A stretch of DNA of 64,000 nt, from the NCBI RefSeq assembly GCF_030734285.1, contig NZ_CP132294.1:186001-250000 (forward strand), read 5' to 3'. Positions 17,336 through 26,750 of the stretch are shown piece after piece; within the stretch, counting starts at the first letter, position 1; every line of letters begins with the position of its first letter. The translations under genes were made by a program, and so were the position numbers. Origin of the DNA: Natronococcus sp. AD-5. GTDB lineage: Archaea; Halobacteriota; Halobacteria; Halobacteriales; Natrialbaceae. Below the pieces are notes generated by a model that was given only the letters and a program-made list of their open reading frames with translations, was not told where the DNA came from and did no database searches.

Positions 17336-18664
17336 ATGTCTAACAGAGGTAACGGAACTCGAAAGAATGTCAACAATGGTAACCGACGCGTCGGACGGCG
17401 GGCGCTCCTCGCCGCGGCCGGCGCCGGCGTCGCCACGACGTCGCTCGCGGGCTGTCTCGGCGGCGAGGAAGGACTCACGATCGGTCACCTCGCGCCGATG
17501 GACAACCCGCTCGGCGTCGGCTCCGAGCGCAGCGCCCAGCTGGCCGTCGACGAGATCAACGACGATGGGGGGTTCGACGGCGGGGAGGCCGAACTGATCA
17601 CCCGCGACACCCGCACGGACCCGTCCGAGGCGCAGGACGCGACGGAGGAACTCGTCCAGCAGGAGAACGCCGACGTGCTCGTCGGGACGTTCAACTCCGA
17701 GACCACTCAGGCGATCCAGGATCTCACCGCGGAGTTCGATGTTCCGTTCCTGATCACGGGGTCGGCCGATCCCGGCCTGATCACGGACACCGTCGGTAGC
17801 GACTACGAGGAGTACAAGAACATCTTCCGGGTCGGACCGATCAACTCGGACCTCCAGGCGGAGTCGATCGCGGACTACTGCGCGTACCTGCAAGACACCC
17901 ACGGTTGGTCCGACGTCGCGTTCCTGCGCGACCAGGCCGCGTGGACGGAGCCGTTCGGCGAACTCGTCCCGGAGTACCTCCCCGAGCGGGGGCTCGAGAT
18001 CGTCCACGAGGACGCCCTCTCCATCGAGATCGACGACCTCGCGCCGGTCGTGAGCGACGTCAACGATTCGGGCGCGGACTTCGTTCTCCGGTTCTTCGCT
18101 CACATCAATGCCAGCGAGATGCTCGGCATCTGGCACTCCTCCGAGTACGAGTTCGGCGTCGAGGGTATCCACGTTCCGGGGATGCACCCGGCCTACCACG
18201 CGCTGACGGAGGGCGCCGCGTCCTACGAGACCACCTCGCAGTCGGGAGCGGCCGGCGTCACGGCCATCACGGAGAAGACCCAGCCGTTCGTCGAGGAGTA
18301 CGCGTCGACGTACGAGGGCGAGGATCCGCCGGTTCGGGCGCCGATGTACATGGGATTCAATACCTACGACGCGATATACATCTACAGGGACGTCGTCGAC
18401 TCGATCGAGACGACGAGCACGCGGGACGCGCTCGACGACTTCGTCGACGCGATGCTCGAGGTCGAGTACACCGGCGTCGTCGGCAACATCAGCTTCTACG
18501 GGCGGGACTCGGACTACCCCCACGACGCCCAAGAGGAGCGAAACGACGACGGCAGCATCTCGAACTATCCGATGACCCAGTGGACGCCGGAGGGCGAAAT
18601 AGAGTGCGTCTACCCCGAAGCGCACCGCACGGCAGACCACCAGCAGCCGTCCTGGATGCAGTGA
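17336..18664 (+). CDS. Liv-type ABC transporter substrate-binding lipoprotein
   Basis: 442-residue periplasmic-binding-protein-like lipoprotein. The twin-arginine signal (GRRALLAAAGAGVATTSLAG) ends in the lipobox AGC at about residue 41, as usual for haloarchaeal Tat lipoproteins. The mature part begins LTIGHLAPMDNPLGVGSERS and has the two-lobe family-1 binding fold found for branched-chain amino acids, urea or short amides; LVGTFNSETTQAI is the typical ligand-pocket region. It is the first gene of a five-gene liv operon and is followed after 3 nt by the permease. Domain order is canonical, unlike the peptide-binding proteins later in the window. Ligand not assigned. Confidence 0.93.
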   Translation: MSNRGNGTRKNVNNGNRRVGRRALLAAAGAGVATTSLAGCLGGEEGLTIGHLAPMDNPLGVGSERSAQLAVDEINDDGGFDGGEAELITRDTRTDPSEAQDATEELVQQENADVLVGTFNSETTQAIQDLTAEFDVPFLITGSADPGLITDTVGSDYEEYKNIFRVGPINSDLQAESIADYCAYLQDTHGWSDVAFLRDQAAWTEPFGELVPEYLPERGLEIVHEDALSIEIDDLAPVVSDVNDSGADFVLRFFAHINASEMLGIWHSSEYEFGVEGIHVPGMHPAYHALTEGAASYETTSQSGAAGVTAITEKTQPFVEEYASTYEGEDPPVRAPMYMGFNTYDAIYIYRDVVDSIETTSTRDALDDFVDAMLEVEYTGVVGNISFYGRDSDYPHDAQEERNDDGSISNYPMTQWTPEGEIECVYPEAHRTADHQQPSWMQ

Positions 18665-18667
18665 TCG

Positions 18668-19561
18668 ATGCTTCAGGAAATCGGCACACTGGTCCTCCAG
18701 GGCGCGATGATCAGCGCCATCTACGCGCTGATCGCCATCGGGTTCACCATGATCTTCGGCGTAGGCGGCGTTCTCAACCTCGCCCACGGCGCCCTGATCA
18801 TGGCCGGCGCCTACGTCTTCGGGATCCTCGTCACGGAGACGACCGTCGACTGGCTCGTGATTCACCCGGCCGTCGCGTTCCCGATCACCGTCGTCGTCGT
18901 CGCGCTCCTCTCCTGGGGGCTCTACCAGGGCCTCGTCCGCTGGATCGAGGAGAACGTCGTGATCACGTTCCTCGCGACGGTCGTCGTCGCGGTCGCGTCG
19001 ACCGAACTCGTCATCCTCCTGTTCGGGCAGTCGCCGATGACGATGACGCTGATCTCGGGTGCTGTCAACCTCGAGCCTTACGGGATCAACGCCCGGCCGC
19101 GGTACGTCCAGTTCGTCGGGTTCGTCGTCTCGTGGATCGCCATCGGGCTCCTGTGGTACTACGTGCAGGAGACCGACGACGGTCGATCGATCCTCGCGGC
19201 CTCGATGAGCGAGCGCGGCGCCCGGCTGACGGGCGTCGACCTCCACTCGGTACACTCGAAGACGTGGCTCATCGCCGGCGCGCTCGCCGGCATCGCCGGC
19301 GTCTTCCTCGGGACGACTGGGAGCGCGACGCCGCTCATGTGGCTCAATCCGCTCGCGCTGGCGTTCATCATCGTCGTCATCGGCGGCATCGGCTCGATCA
19401 AGGGCTCCGTCGTGGCGGCGTACTTCATCGGCTACCTCGAACAGTTCACAGTCACGTTCGCCGGCCAGGGGTTCCGGGGTATTCTGTCGCTGGTCGTCCT
19501 CGTGATCTTCCTGCTGTACCTGCCTCAGGGGCTCTACGGGAGGGAGTACGTCCATGATTAG
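18668..19561 (+). CDS. Liv-type ABC transporter permease (LivH family)
   Basis: 297-residue integral membrane permease. The first helix region LQGAMISAIYALIAIGFTMI and GVGGVLNLAHGALIMAGAY are the hallmark of LivH-type subunits; IIVVIGGIGSIKGSVVAAY near the C-terminus is the conserved coupling region that contacts the ATPase. Roughly eight membrane segments. It overlaps the next permease gene by 8 nt, so the two are translated together and should form the heterodimeric channel. Confidence 0.94.
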   Translation: MLQEIGTLVLQGAMISAIYALIAIGFTMIFGVGGVLNLAHGALIMAGAYVFGILVTETTVDWLVIHPAVAFPITVVVVALLSWGLYQGLVRWIEENVVITFLATVVVAVASTELVILLFGQSPMTMTLISGAVNLEPYGINARPRYVQFVGFVVSWIAIGLLWYYVQETDDGRSILAASMSERGARLTGVDLHSVHSKTWLIAGALAGIAGVFLGTTGSATPLMWLNPLALAFIIVVIGGIGSIKGSVVAAYFIGYLEQFTVTFAGQGFRGILSLVVLVIFLLYLPQGLYGREYVHD

Positions 19562-20699
19562 CACGATTCTACTGCTCGGAACGATCCTCAGCACCGTCCC
19601 CGGTCGACTCGAGGGCGTCGCCGGATCGGTCAGGCGAAACGTCCTGCTCCCGATCGGCCGGGGGCTCGACCGGCTGCTCGCACCGATCGATCGCGCGATG
19701 GTGCCCGCCGCAACCGCGTACAACCACCGCTTCGGGCGGTACTTCGGCGAGATGAGCGGCCTGCAGCTCGCGTTCGTCGCCGCCTCCCTCGGCGCCCTGC
19801 TGACCGCGGGCGCCTGGGCGCCGCTCGTCCTCGGCGGCCTCCTGCGGACGCTCGCGCTCGCAAGCATCTGGGCCATCTTCGCGATGAGCTGGGACATTCA
19901 GAGCGGCTACACCGGCTACATCAGCTTCGGCCACTCCGCGCTCTCGGGGGCGGCCGGCTACACGATGGCGATGCTGCTCGCTCACGTCGACCCCGCGCTG
20001 CCGCTGTGGATTACGGCCCCGCTGTCGGTCCTGGCGGCACTCGTCCTCGGCCTGCTGATCGCCCTCCCGACGCTCCGGCTCGAGGGCCCGTACTTCTCGC
20101 TGATCACCTTCGTCGCCGTCCTCCTGTTCTACCGCCTCACGACCGCGTTCGGATGGCTCGGGGGTATCCCCGGCTTCAGCGAGCCGGACGTGTTCACCTG
20201 GAACCCGGTCGTGCGATACTACTACATGCTCGTCCCGATGTTGCTCATCGCGGCGGCGCTGACGTTCCTGGCGCGATCGAACCTCGGGATGATCCTCGTG
20301 GCGATCCGGGAGAACGAGTCGGCGGTCTCCGCCGCGGGCATCGATCCGACGAAGTTCAAGATCTGGTCGTTCGTCCTCAGTTCGATCCCGATGGGGATCG
20401 GCGGCGTGTTGCTCGTCGGTTTCACCGGGAACGTCGACCCGAATACCTTCGTCGTCGCGGACAACAGCATCGAGATGATCGCGATGGCCGTCGTCGGCGG
20501 GATGAGTTCGATCCTCGGCCCGCTCGGAGGCGCGTTCTTCATCGAGATCTTCAGCCACGAGGTGCTCCACGGCTTCTCGACGCCGGTCAGGTACCTCTTC
20601 CTCTGGACGCTGGTCCTGCTGGTCCTCGTGTTCGCGCGGGACGGCCTGTTCAGGCGGATCTGGCACCGACTCGGCGACGTCGGGGGTGGTGAGGGGTGA
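19554..20699 (+). CDS. Liv-type ABC transporter permease (LivM family)
   Basis: 381-residue LivM-family permease. A hydrophilic N-terminal extension of about 70 residues (ending at YNHRFGRYFGEMSG) precedes the membrane core. Motifs include DIQSGYTGYISFGHSALSGA (about 119-138) and MAVVGGMSSILGPLGGAFF near the end, matching the coupling loop of LivH. Overlaps livH by 8 nt and the ATPase livG by 4 nt (GTGA). The extension is longer than in typical bacterial LivM but similar long forms occur in other haloarchaea, by my recollection. Confidence 0.93.
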   Translation: MISTILLLGTILSTVPGRLEGVAGSVRRNVLLPIGRGLDRLLAPIDRAMVPAATAYNHRFGRYFGEMSGLQLAFVAASLGALLTAGAWAPLVLGGLLRTLALASIWAIFAMSWDIQSGYTGYISFGHSALSGAAGYTMAMLLAHVDPALPLWITAPLSVLAALVLGLLIALPTLRLEGPYFSLITFVAVLLFYRLTTAFGWLGGIPGFSEPDVFTWNPVVRYYYMLVPMLLIAAALTFLARSNLGMILVAIRENESAVSAAGIDPTKFKIWSFVLSSIPMGIGGVLLVGFTGNVDPNTFVVADNSIEMIAMAVVGGMSSILGPLGGAFFIEIFSHEVLHGFSTPVRYLFLWTLVLLVLVFARDGLFRRIWHRLGDVGGGEG

Positions 20700-21424
20700 G
20701 CCTGCTCGAGGTCGACGGGCTCACGAAGCGGTTCGGTGGACTCGTAGCCGTCGACGACTTCTCGCTTTCCATCGAGGAGGGGGAGATCGTCGGCCTGATC
20801 GGGCCCAACGGCTCGGGGAAGTCGACGGTATTCAACTGCATCATGAGCATCTACGACGCCACCGAGGGAACGATTCGGTTCGACGGCACGGAGATCACCG
20901 ACAGCCCGACCCACGATATCGTCAACGAGGGGCTCTCGCGCGTCTCCCAGGAGTCGAATCCGATCGACGCCTACTCCGTCGCCGGAAACATCAAACTCTT
21001 CACGCTACCTAACAGCGTGCGCTCGATCCACGGCGGCGCGAGCGACGAGGAGATCGCCGCCTGCGCCGCGCGGATCGACATCGAGGACAAACTCGAGGAG
21101 ATGCCCGACGAACTTCCCCACGCGGACGTGCGCCGGCTGGAGATCGCCAAGGCGTTGGCGACCGAGCCCGAGATGCTGTTGCTCGACGAACCGTTCGCCG
21201 GCATGAACCGGGCGGAGATCGGCGAACTGGCCGGACAGATCGAGGGATTTCGCGACGACGGGATGACGATGGTCGTCGTCGACCACAACATGGGCGGGCT
21301 GATGGAGCTCGTCGACCGCGTCGTCGTGATCAACAACGGCGAGCTGCTCGCGACCGGCTCGCCCGAGGAGATCGCCGAGAATCAGCGCGTTCAGGAGGCC
21401 TACCTGGCCGGTGAGAGAGGGTGA
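20696..21424 (+). CDS. Liv-type ABC transporter ATP-binding protein (LivG family)
   Basis: 242-residue ATPase with a GTG start overlapping the livM stop. Walker A is GLIGPNGSGKST (about 36-47). The region expected to carry the ABC signature reads LPHADVRRLEIAKALATEPE, lacking the canonical LSGGQ; Walker B is MLLLDEPFAGM. The H-loop is VVVDHNMG. The altered signature sequence (ADVRR in place of GGQ-type residues) is seen in some LivG-family proteins, so activity is still likely. It overlaps livF by 4 nt (GTGA), completing the heterodimeric ATPase. Confidence 0.9.
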   Translation: MSLLEVDGLTKRFGGLVAVDDFSLSIEEGEIVGLIGPNGSGKSTVFNCIMSIYDATEGTIRFDGTEITDSPTHDIVNEGLSRVSQESNPIDAYSVAGNIKLFTLPNSVRSIHGGASDEEIAACAARIDIEDKLEEMPDELPHADVRRLEIAKALATEPEMLLLDEPFAGMNRAEIGELAGQIEGFRDDGMTMVVVDHNMGGLMELVDRVVVINNGELLATGSPEEIAENQRVQEAYLAGERG

Positions 21425-22140
21425 CGACCGACACGATACTCGACGTCCGCCACCTCGACGTCTACTACGGCAAATCACACGCGGTACGGGACGTCTCGCT
21501 CTCGATCGAGCGAGGCGAAATACACGGCGTGATCGGTCCGAACGGCGCCGGCAAGACGACGATGCTCAACGCCATCGCCGGACACGTCGACTACGACGGG
21601 ACCATCGAGTACGACGGCGCCGGCCTCGCGGGACGCGACGCCCGGGCGATCGTCAACGACGGCCTCATCTACTGCACCGAGGATCGGGACCTGTTCCCGT
21701 TCTTCTCGGTCCACGAGAACCTGCTGATGGGCGCGCAGTTCCGCGAAGATCGAGACGCCGTCCGCGAGGATCTCGAGATGGTTTACGACCTGTTCCCGCG
21801 ACTCGACGAGCGCCGCGAGCAGGAGGCCGAGACGATGAGCGGCGGCGAACAGCAGATGCTCGCCATCGGCCGCGCGCTGATGAGCGACCCCGACCTGTTG
21901 ATGCTCGACGAGCCGACGCTCGGGCTCGCGCCGATCATCATCGAGGACATCAGCGAGGCGATCGAACGGCTGAACGCCGACGGACTGACCATCCTGTTGG
22001 CCGAACAGAACTCGACGTTCGCGCTTCGCCACGCGGAACGACTCGCGCTGCTCGAGACCGGGACCGTCGAACTGTCCGGCTCCGCCGCCGAATTCCGGGA
22101 CGACGAGTACATCCGCGACGCCTACGTCGGCGTTCACTGA
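21421..22140 (+). CDS. Liv-type ABC transporter ATP-binding protein (LivF family)
   Basis: 239-residue ATPase. Walker A is GVIGPNGAGKTT, the signature is MSGGEQQMLAIGRAL, Walker B is LLMLDEPTLGLAP and the H/switch region is LLAEQNS. It is the last gene of the liv operon and starts inside the livG stop. Together with livG it should energise uptake of the ligand bound by the lipoprotein at 17336-18664. No regulator is encoded next to the operon. Confidence 0.94.
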   Translation: MTTDTILDVRHLDVYYGKSHAVRDVSLSIERGEIHGVIGPNGAGKTTMLNAIAGHVDYDGTIEYDGAGLAGRDARAIVNDGLIYCTEDRDLFPFFSVHENLLMGAQFREDRDAVREDLEMVYDLFPRLDERREQEAETMSGGEQQMLAIGRALMSDPDLLMLDEPTLGLAPIIIEDISEAIERLNADGLTILLAEQNSTFALRHAERLALLETGTVELSGSAAEFRDDEYIRDAYVGVH

Positions 22141-22441
22141 ACCGACGGCACCGTACCGTCGCGCGGTTTCGTCCGGCTTCGATCGGGACGACGCTCGGTC
22201 TGGCACCGCCGTCTCTAACGCCCGGGCTCCGGCGACGCCTCGTAAGTCGCGGAGAAGGCTGTCGACCGACCACTCCCGAGGCCGCCGACTGCGGGCCCAG
22301 TTTCGGCGGCGGAGTCCCGTTGGCCGACCGCGAGGTGCTCGCGTTTTCGGACGGAACGGGCGATACTGCGCACCACGAACGCCGCGGTGCTGTACAAAAA
22401 GAAACGCTCATTAGGGGAATAGCGCTTCTCTCCCGTTGAGG
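22141..22441. other. Gene-free interval
   Basis: About 300 nt between livF and a small zinc-ribbon gene. Open frames here are short, without family resemblance, and are not reported as genes. A purine-rich stretch near 22393-22415 may contain the promoter of the following gene; nothing else is recognised. Confidence 0.4.
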
Positions 22442-22660
22442 ATGGCGAACAGAGACGACGTCACCAGGGAGTTAGCAGAGTGCACGGAGTGCGGTTCTGT
22501 GTATGCGGCCCGGCAGTGGCCCGACGGAGATATCCAGACGATCGGGAGCGACGGCTGTCGGTGCGGCTCGAGCGATTTCGTTCTCATCGAGTCGGACGGC
22601 GACGAGCTTTCCGTCGACGTTGATGACGACGGTTCGTCGGGTCACTCGAGCGCGGAGTAA
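22442..22660 (+). CDS. Small zinc-ribbon protein
   Basis: 72-residue acidic protein from the ATG at 22442. It carries a probable zinc ribbon: CTECGSVYAARQW (CxxC) and GCRCGSSDF (CxC), about 25 residues apart, followed by an acidic tail (DGDELSVDVDDDG). Small zinc-finger proteins of this kind are abundant in haloarchaea and may bind RNA, DNA or proteins; no specific role is known here. A TTG at 22436 is a less likely start. It lies alone between the liv operon and the lactonase-like gene. Confidence 0.75.
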   Translation: MANRDDVTRELAECTECGSVYAARQWPDGDIQTIGSDGCRCGSSDFVLIESDGDELSVDVDDDGSSGHSSAE

Positions 22661-22768
22661 TCCGTCGATCGTCTTTCGGTACCGGAGCGGGGGCTCCATC
22701 GTCTCAGCTCGAACGAGACGGTAGCGTTCCAGTCGGACGGTCGACGCGACCGGTTCGAACTCGATCCG

Positions 22769-23563
22769 TTACAGTCCCTGTCGTAGCCGCTCGAGGTCCT
22801 CGGCGTCGTGTCCGCAGACGATCCGCGCGTCGTGACGCCGCTCCGCTTCCTTGCACAGCCGCAGACTCTCGAGCCAGGCGCGCTTGCTCCAGAGCAAGCC
22901 GCCGCCCATCGGGTGTTCGTCCTCGTAGTTCGCCCGGAGGTAGGCCTGGTCGCCCGCGACGAGCACCGTTCCCGCGTCGTCGAGTTCGAGTCGAACCCCG
23001 AGGAGGCCGGGCGTATGGCCCGGCAGGTGGACGAACTCGAGGTCCCGAAAACGCCGCTCGCGCTCGCCGTGGACGATCTCCCAGTTCAGATCGTGGTCGA
23101 AGTCGCCGGGAACGTAGGCGTCGCTGCCGGCGTCGGTCTTGGCGCTGTAGTAGGCGTATTTCAGCTCTTCCTCGTGGACGAAGATCGGGACGTCGGTCCC
23201 CTCGAAGGCGTGGAGGCCGCCGGCGTGATCGAGGTGGAGGTGACTCTGGATCACGCAGTCGATATCCTCGAGGGCGTAGCCGGCGTCTCCGAGGTCGTCC
23301 TCGAGCGGCCGGAGGCCGGTGTGCTCGAAGGCGGCGTACAGTTCCGCCGGCCAGTGACCCGAATCGGCCTCGGGATGCGAACCGGTGTCCCAGAGGATCG
23401 TTCCCTCGGGGTGGTCGATCACGAGGTTGTAGACGGGACCGTCGATCATCGCCGTCTCGGGGTCGGGATCGACGGCCGACCCCATCGTGTGAGCCTCGAG
23501 GACGTGGTTGATATCGGTGGTGATCGTCCCGCGTTCGATCGGTGTGACGGTCGCGTCGACCAT
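22769..23563 (-). CDS. N-acyl-homoserine-lactonase-family MBL hydrolase
   Basis: 264-residue metallo-beta-lactamase-fold protein related to AHL lactonases of the AiiA type. The dinuclear metal motif is SHLHLDHAGG (about 111), with the second-site LPGHTPGLLG near 182 and ARIVCGHDAED near the C-terminus. The N-terminal pattern (NLVIDHPEGTILWDTGSH) is typical of lactonases of this branch. AHL production by haloarchaea is not well established, so the true substrate could be another lactone. Stand-alone gene on the minus strand. Confidence 0.85.
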   Translation of the reverse strand: MVDATVTPIERGTITTDINHVLEAHTMGSAVDPDPETAMIDGPVYNLVIDHPEGTILWDTGSHPEADSGHWPAELYAAFEHTGLRPLEDDLGDAGYALEDIDCVIQSHLHLDHAGGLHAFEGTDVPIFVHEEELKYAYYSAKTDAGSDAYVPGDFDHDLNWEIVHGERERRFRDLEFVHLPGHTPGLLGVRLELDDAGTVLVAGDQAYLRANYEDEHPMGGGLLWSKRAWLESLRLCKEAERRHDARIVCGHDAEDLERLRQGL

Positions 23564-23714
23564 ATCCCGACCACGACCGACCGACAGTTATAGCTCCCGG
23601 CGGATCGATACGCCTTCAGCCGCGCCCGTCCGCGTGATCGTCCGAATAAGTCGGCGCTTCTCGAGTTGTGAATGCCGGCCGCACTGCTACCCCTCTTCCC
23701 GACGATTCGAGCGT

Positions 23715-23849
23715 ATGGTCAGAGTCTCGACGATCGTGATCCTGCTCGGCGTCGGCCTGCTGTTCGTCCCGATCCCGCCGGTCGCGACCATCCTCGGCGC
23801 GCTCACGATCCTGGTCGGAATCGCGCTCAGACTGCTCACCGATATCTAG
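23715..23849 (+). CDS. Small hydrophobic membrane protein
   Basis: 44 residues: ATG at 23715, one or two membrane helices (STIVILLGVGLLFVPIPPVA and ILGALTILVGIALRL). It has the composition of a real small membrane protein and the proline-rich turn between helices is characteristic of small haloarchaeal proteins I recall. A close TATA element was not seen, and the role is unknown. It sits between two convergent or opposite-strand genes. Confidence 0.55.
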   Translation: MVRVSTIVILLGVGLLFVPIPPVATILGALTILVGIALRLLTDI

Positions 23850-23926
23850 GGCGCGGCGTTCGACCGCCGATACCGGCGGCGATCGACGCTCGAGGCGTTC
23901 GGGATCGTCCCGCTCGCGGACGCGAG

Positions 23927-25696
23927 TTACGATTCCGCCTCCACGAGCAGGTCGGGGTCCTCGAGGTACCCCCGAATCCCCTCCGCGGCCCGGAAGGCCA
24001 GCGCGCCGACCGTTCCGGTCGGGTTGTAGCCGCTGTTGTGAGCGAACGCCGAGGCGCCGGGGACGAACAGGTTGTGAGCCTCCCAGCACTGGAGGTAGTT
24101 ATTGACGACCGACTCCGCCGGATCGGCACCCATGATCGCGCCGCCGGTGTTGTGCGTCGACTGGTAGGGCGTGATGTCGAAGCTCTCCTCGATGGTCGTG
24201 CTGGCGTCGACCGCGTCGGCGCCCATCTTCTCCACGATCTCCTCGAGCCGCGGCCCGACGTACTCGACGAGGTTCCGGTCCTGCTCGCGCCAGTCGAACG
24301 TCATGCGCAATAGCGGTCGGCCGTACTGGTCGGTGTACTCGGGATCGAGGTCGAGGTAGTTCTCCCGGAAGGGCAACACCGAACCCTGGCAGGAAACCGA
24401 GATTGAACTGTGGTAGTACTCGAGGCTCCGCTCTTTGAACTCCGATCCCCACTCCGGGGTGTCCTCGGGAACCGGGTTGTTGGCGATCGGTCGATCGCCG
24501 GTCTGGTTGATGGCGACGTTCCCGCCGTGAAGGAAGTCCAGGTCCTCGTGATCGAAGTTGTCGCCGTTGAAGTCGTCGATCGACGCGCCCAGCGCGCCGG
24601 CGCCCATGTAGAGGTTCCACTCCTCGTCGTCGAAGAACCCGCGGGCGCTGGCCTGGAAGTTCTGGTAGCAGTAGTTCTTTCCGACGACGCCGTCGCCCGT
24701 CTCGGGGTCGTACGGGTCGCCGATCTCCGACAGCAACAGCAGCCGGACGTTGTTCAGCACGTACGCGGTCAGCGCGACGACGTCGGCCGGCTGGTCGTAC
24801 ACCTCGTCGGTCCGCCGGTCGACGTACCGGACGCCCTCGACCCGCTGCTCGTCTTCGTCGTACAGTAGTTCCACGACGTCGGCGTGGGTCCGAAGCTCGA
24901 AGCTCTCCGTCTCCTGTGCGGCGGGTAAGACGGTGGTGATCGGCGAGGCCTTCGCACCCCACTCGCAGCCGAACCGCTCGCAGTAGCCCCAGTACTCGCA
25001 CTGACCCTGCTGGACGCCGTCGGGGTTCGTGTACGACTCCGTGAGGTTGGCCGAGGGCTGCTGAAACGGTTCGTATCCCAGGTCCGCCGTCGTCTCCTTG
25101 AACCGCTCGAGCACCGGCGTCTCTTGCATCGGCGGGAGCGGATACTCCCGCTGGCGGGCTCCCTCGTACGGATTGCCGTCGTCCTGGATCTCGTCCTCGA
25201 TGTTGCCCGCCTCGCCCGCGATGCCGGCGGTGTACTCGAACTCGTCGTAGGAGGGCTCCAGCTCCTCGTAGCTGATCCCCCAGTCCTGCAGTTGCATGTT
25301 CTCGGGGATCTTCTCCTCGCCGTACTCGTCGATCGTCCGCGAACGGATCTCGAAGTCGTAGGGCAGGAACCGCCAGGTGACGCCGTTCCAGTGGACGCCC
25401 GCGCCGCCCTCGCCGGATCCCGGAAGGAACGCGCCGTACCGTCGCATCGGGAGGGCGGGTTCGTCGACGCTGTTCCGGAACGTGATCGTCTCCTTCGAGA
25501 GATCCTGCATCAGCTTGTACCGGAGCGCGCACCCCAGCTCGTCGTGGACCGTGAGGAAGTCCTCCGTGTCGCGTTCGCTGCCTCGCTCTAAGCTCACGAC
25601 CTCGTAGTCGTCCTGGGCGAGCTCCTTGGCGATGATGCCCCCGGTCCAGCCCGCGCCGACGGTCACCACGTCGACGGGATCGAGTTCCTGGACCAT
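23927..25696 (-). CDS. GMC-family FAD oxidoreductase (gluconate 2-dehydrogenase-type)
   Basis: 589-residue FAD-binding dehydrogenase. The N-terminal dinucleotide fold is VVTVGAGWTGGIIAKELA; YGAFLPGSGEGGAGVHWNGV carries the second GMC motif; the C-terminal active-site region includes STHNTGGAIMG and NPTGTVGALAFRA, where the catalytic histidine sits. Such enzymes oxidise sugars, gluconate or alcohols and pass electrons to a small subunit. The ATG at 25696 overlaps the preceding gene's TGA by 1 nt (TGATG), tying it to the frameshifted subunit gene upstream. A GTG at 25699 is possible. The product was cytosolic without its own Tat signal; export would depend on the partner's twin-arginine signal. 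Confidence 0.92.
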   Translation of the reverse strand: MVQELDPVDVVTVGAGWTGGIIAKELAQDDYEVVSLERGSERDTEDFLTVHDELGCALRYKLMQDLSKETITFRNSVDEPALPMRRYGAFLPGSGEGGAGVHWNGVTWRFLPYDFEIRSRTIDEYGEEKIPENMQLQDWGISYEELEPSYDEFEYTAGIAGEAGNIEDEIQDDGNPYEGARQREYPLPPMQETPVLERFKETTADLGYEPFQQPSANLTESYTNPDGVQQGQCEYWGYCERFGCEWGAKASPITTVLPAAQETESFELRTHADVVELLYDEDEQRVEGVRYVDRRTDEVYDQPADVVALTAYVLNNVRLLLLSEIGDPYDPETGDGVVGKNYCYQNFQASARGFFDDEEWNLYMGAGALGASIDDFNGDNFDHEDLDFLHGGNVAINQTGDRPIANNPVPEDTPEWGSEFKERSLEYYHSSISVSCQGSVLPFRENYLDLDPEYTDQYGRPLLRMTFDWREQDRNLVEYVGPRLEEIVEKMGADAVDASTTIEESFDITPYQSTHNTGGAIMGADPAESVVNNYLQCWEAHNLFVPGASAFAHNSGYNPTGTVGALAFRAAEGIRGYLEDPDLLVEAES

Positions 25697-26750
25697 CACC
25701 GATCACCCCCCTCGTCCGCGGCCGCGTCGTCGAGACTCGTCCGGGAGGGCTCCCCGTCGGCGTCCCCCCGAGCGGCTTTCGGATCGACGATCTTCGGAAA
25801 GTCCGCCTTCGCCGCGTCGTGGACGTGCGCGTGGCCCTCCTCGCCCTGTTCGTTGGCCGGCACCTCGTTCTCGTCGCCGATCCCGAGTGATTCAACGTCG
25901 TCGGCTAGTTCTCGAAAGTCGTCGTCCTCGAGTTCGATGTACTCGTCCCCCTCGATCAGTCCCCGATAGCTGCCGAGCGCGCCGGGCGTCCCCGGGAACC
26001 CCTTCAACCGCCAGCCGACCATCTCACGGTTGCCGCCGTACATCGGATCGCAGAACATCCCCTCGAGGGTGTTCTGTCGGACCAGGAGGAAGAACCCGCT
26101 CGCGTCGATGTCGCTGTCCTCGAACGCCTCCACCTCGTCGTCCTGGAGCGCGGTAACCACCTCGTCCTGCTCGTCCCCGTCGAGCTCCGTGAATGAGTCG
26201 CCGTCGTACTCCCGCTGTACGTACTCCTCGACGACCGCGATTCCCTGGTCGTACGCCCGGTTCGGCGTGAGCGCGTACTGCCAGCCCTGCGTTTCCGACG
26301 GGTTCGTCTCCGCCCAGGGCACCTCCGTCTCCTGGTCGACGTCCTCGGGTTCCTCCGGTTCGTCCTCGAACGGATCGGTCGGATCCTTCCCGGCGAAGGG
26401 CCCCTGCATGTACCACAGCTCCCCCGCCCCCACGCCGAGTTCATCTGCTGGTCGATGAAGTACACGACGCCGGCCTCCGGCGCGCCCGGACCGGTATCGT
26501 CGGACGGGTAGATTCGCGCCGCCAGATCGTGGACCACCCGCGCCTGCCGAATGGTAAAGTACTGGAGTCCGCCTTCCGCGACCTCGACTTCCTGCATCCG
26601 TTCGAGGGGCGTCACGTCGAACGCTTCCGGATCGAATCCCTCCGCCGTTCCGGCGATTCCGAAGACGGCCAGTCCGCCGCCTAACTGCATTACCCTCCGT
26701 CGAGAGAGATCGCGCGCGAAATCGACCGCAGGTTCGTCATCGTTTGACAT
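25696..26750 (-). pseudogene. Gluconate 2-dehydrogenase subunit 3-type protein, frameshifted
   Basis: Small partner subunit of the following dehydrogenase. The N-terminal part starts at the ATG at 26750 with a twin-arginine signal (DLSRRRVMQLGGGLAVFG) and reads to QQMNSAWG. The remainder continues in another frame as GAGELWYMQGPFAG and ends at 25696. The break lies in the C5 run at 26427-26431 (G5 on the coding strand); adding one G gives NSAWGAGELWYMQGPF without interruption. Both halves look conserved otherwise, so this is either a recent inactivating deletion, a phase-variable tract, or a sequencing error. If it is real, the GMC enzyme loses its Tat-exported electron-transfer partner. Confidence 0.85.

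Noticed and set aside
17336-18664. Possible permutation of the Liv-type binding protein
   Set aside because: Segment order is the normal family-1 order, so it is not permuted.
20696-21424. LivG-type ATPase as a broken gene because LSGGQ is missing
   Set aside because: Frame, Walker A, Walker B and H-loop are intact and variant signatures occur in this subunit; I kept it as a gene.
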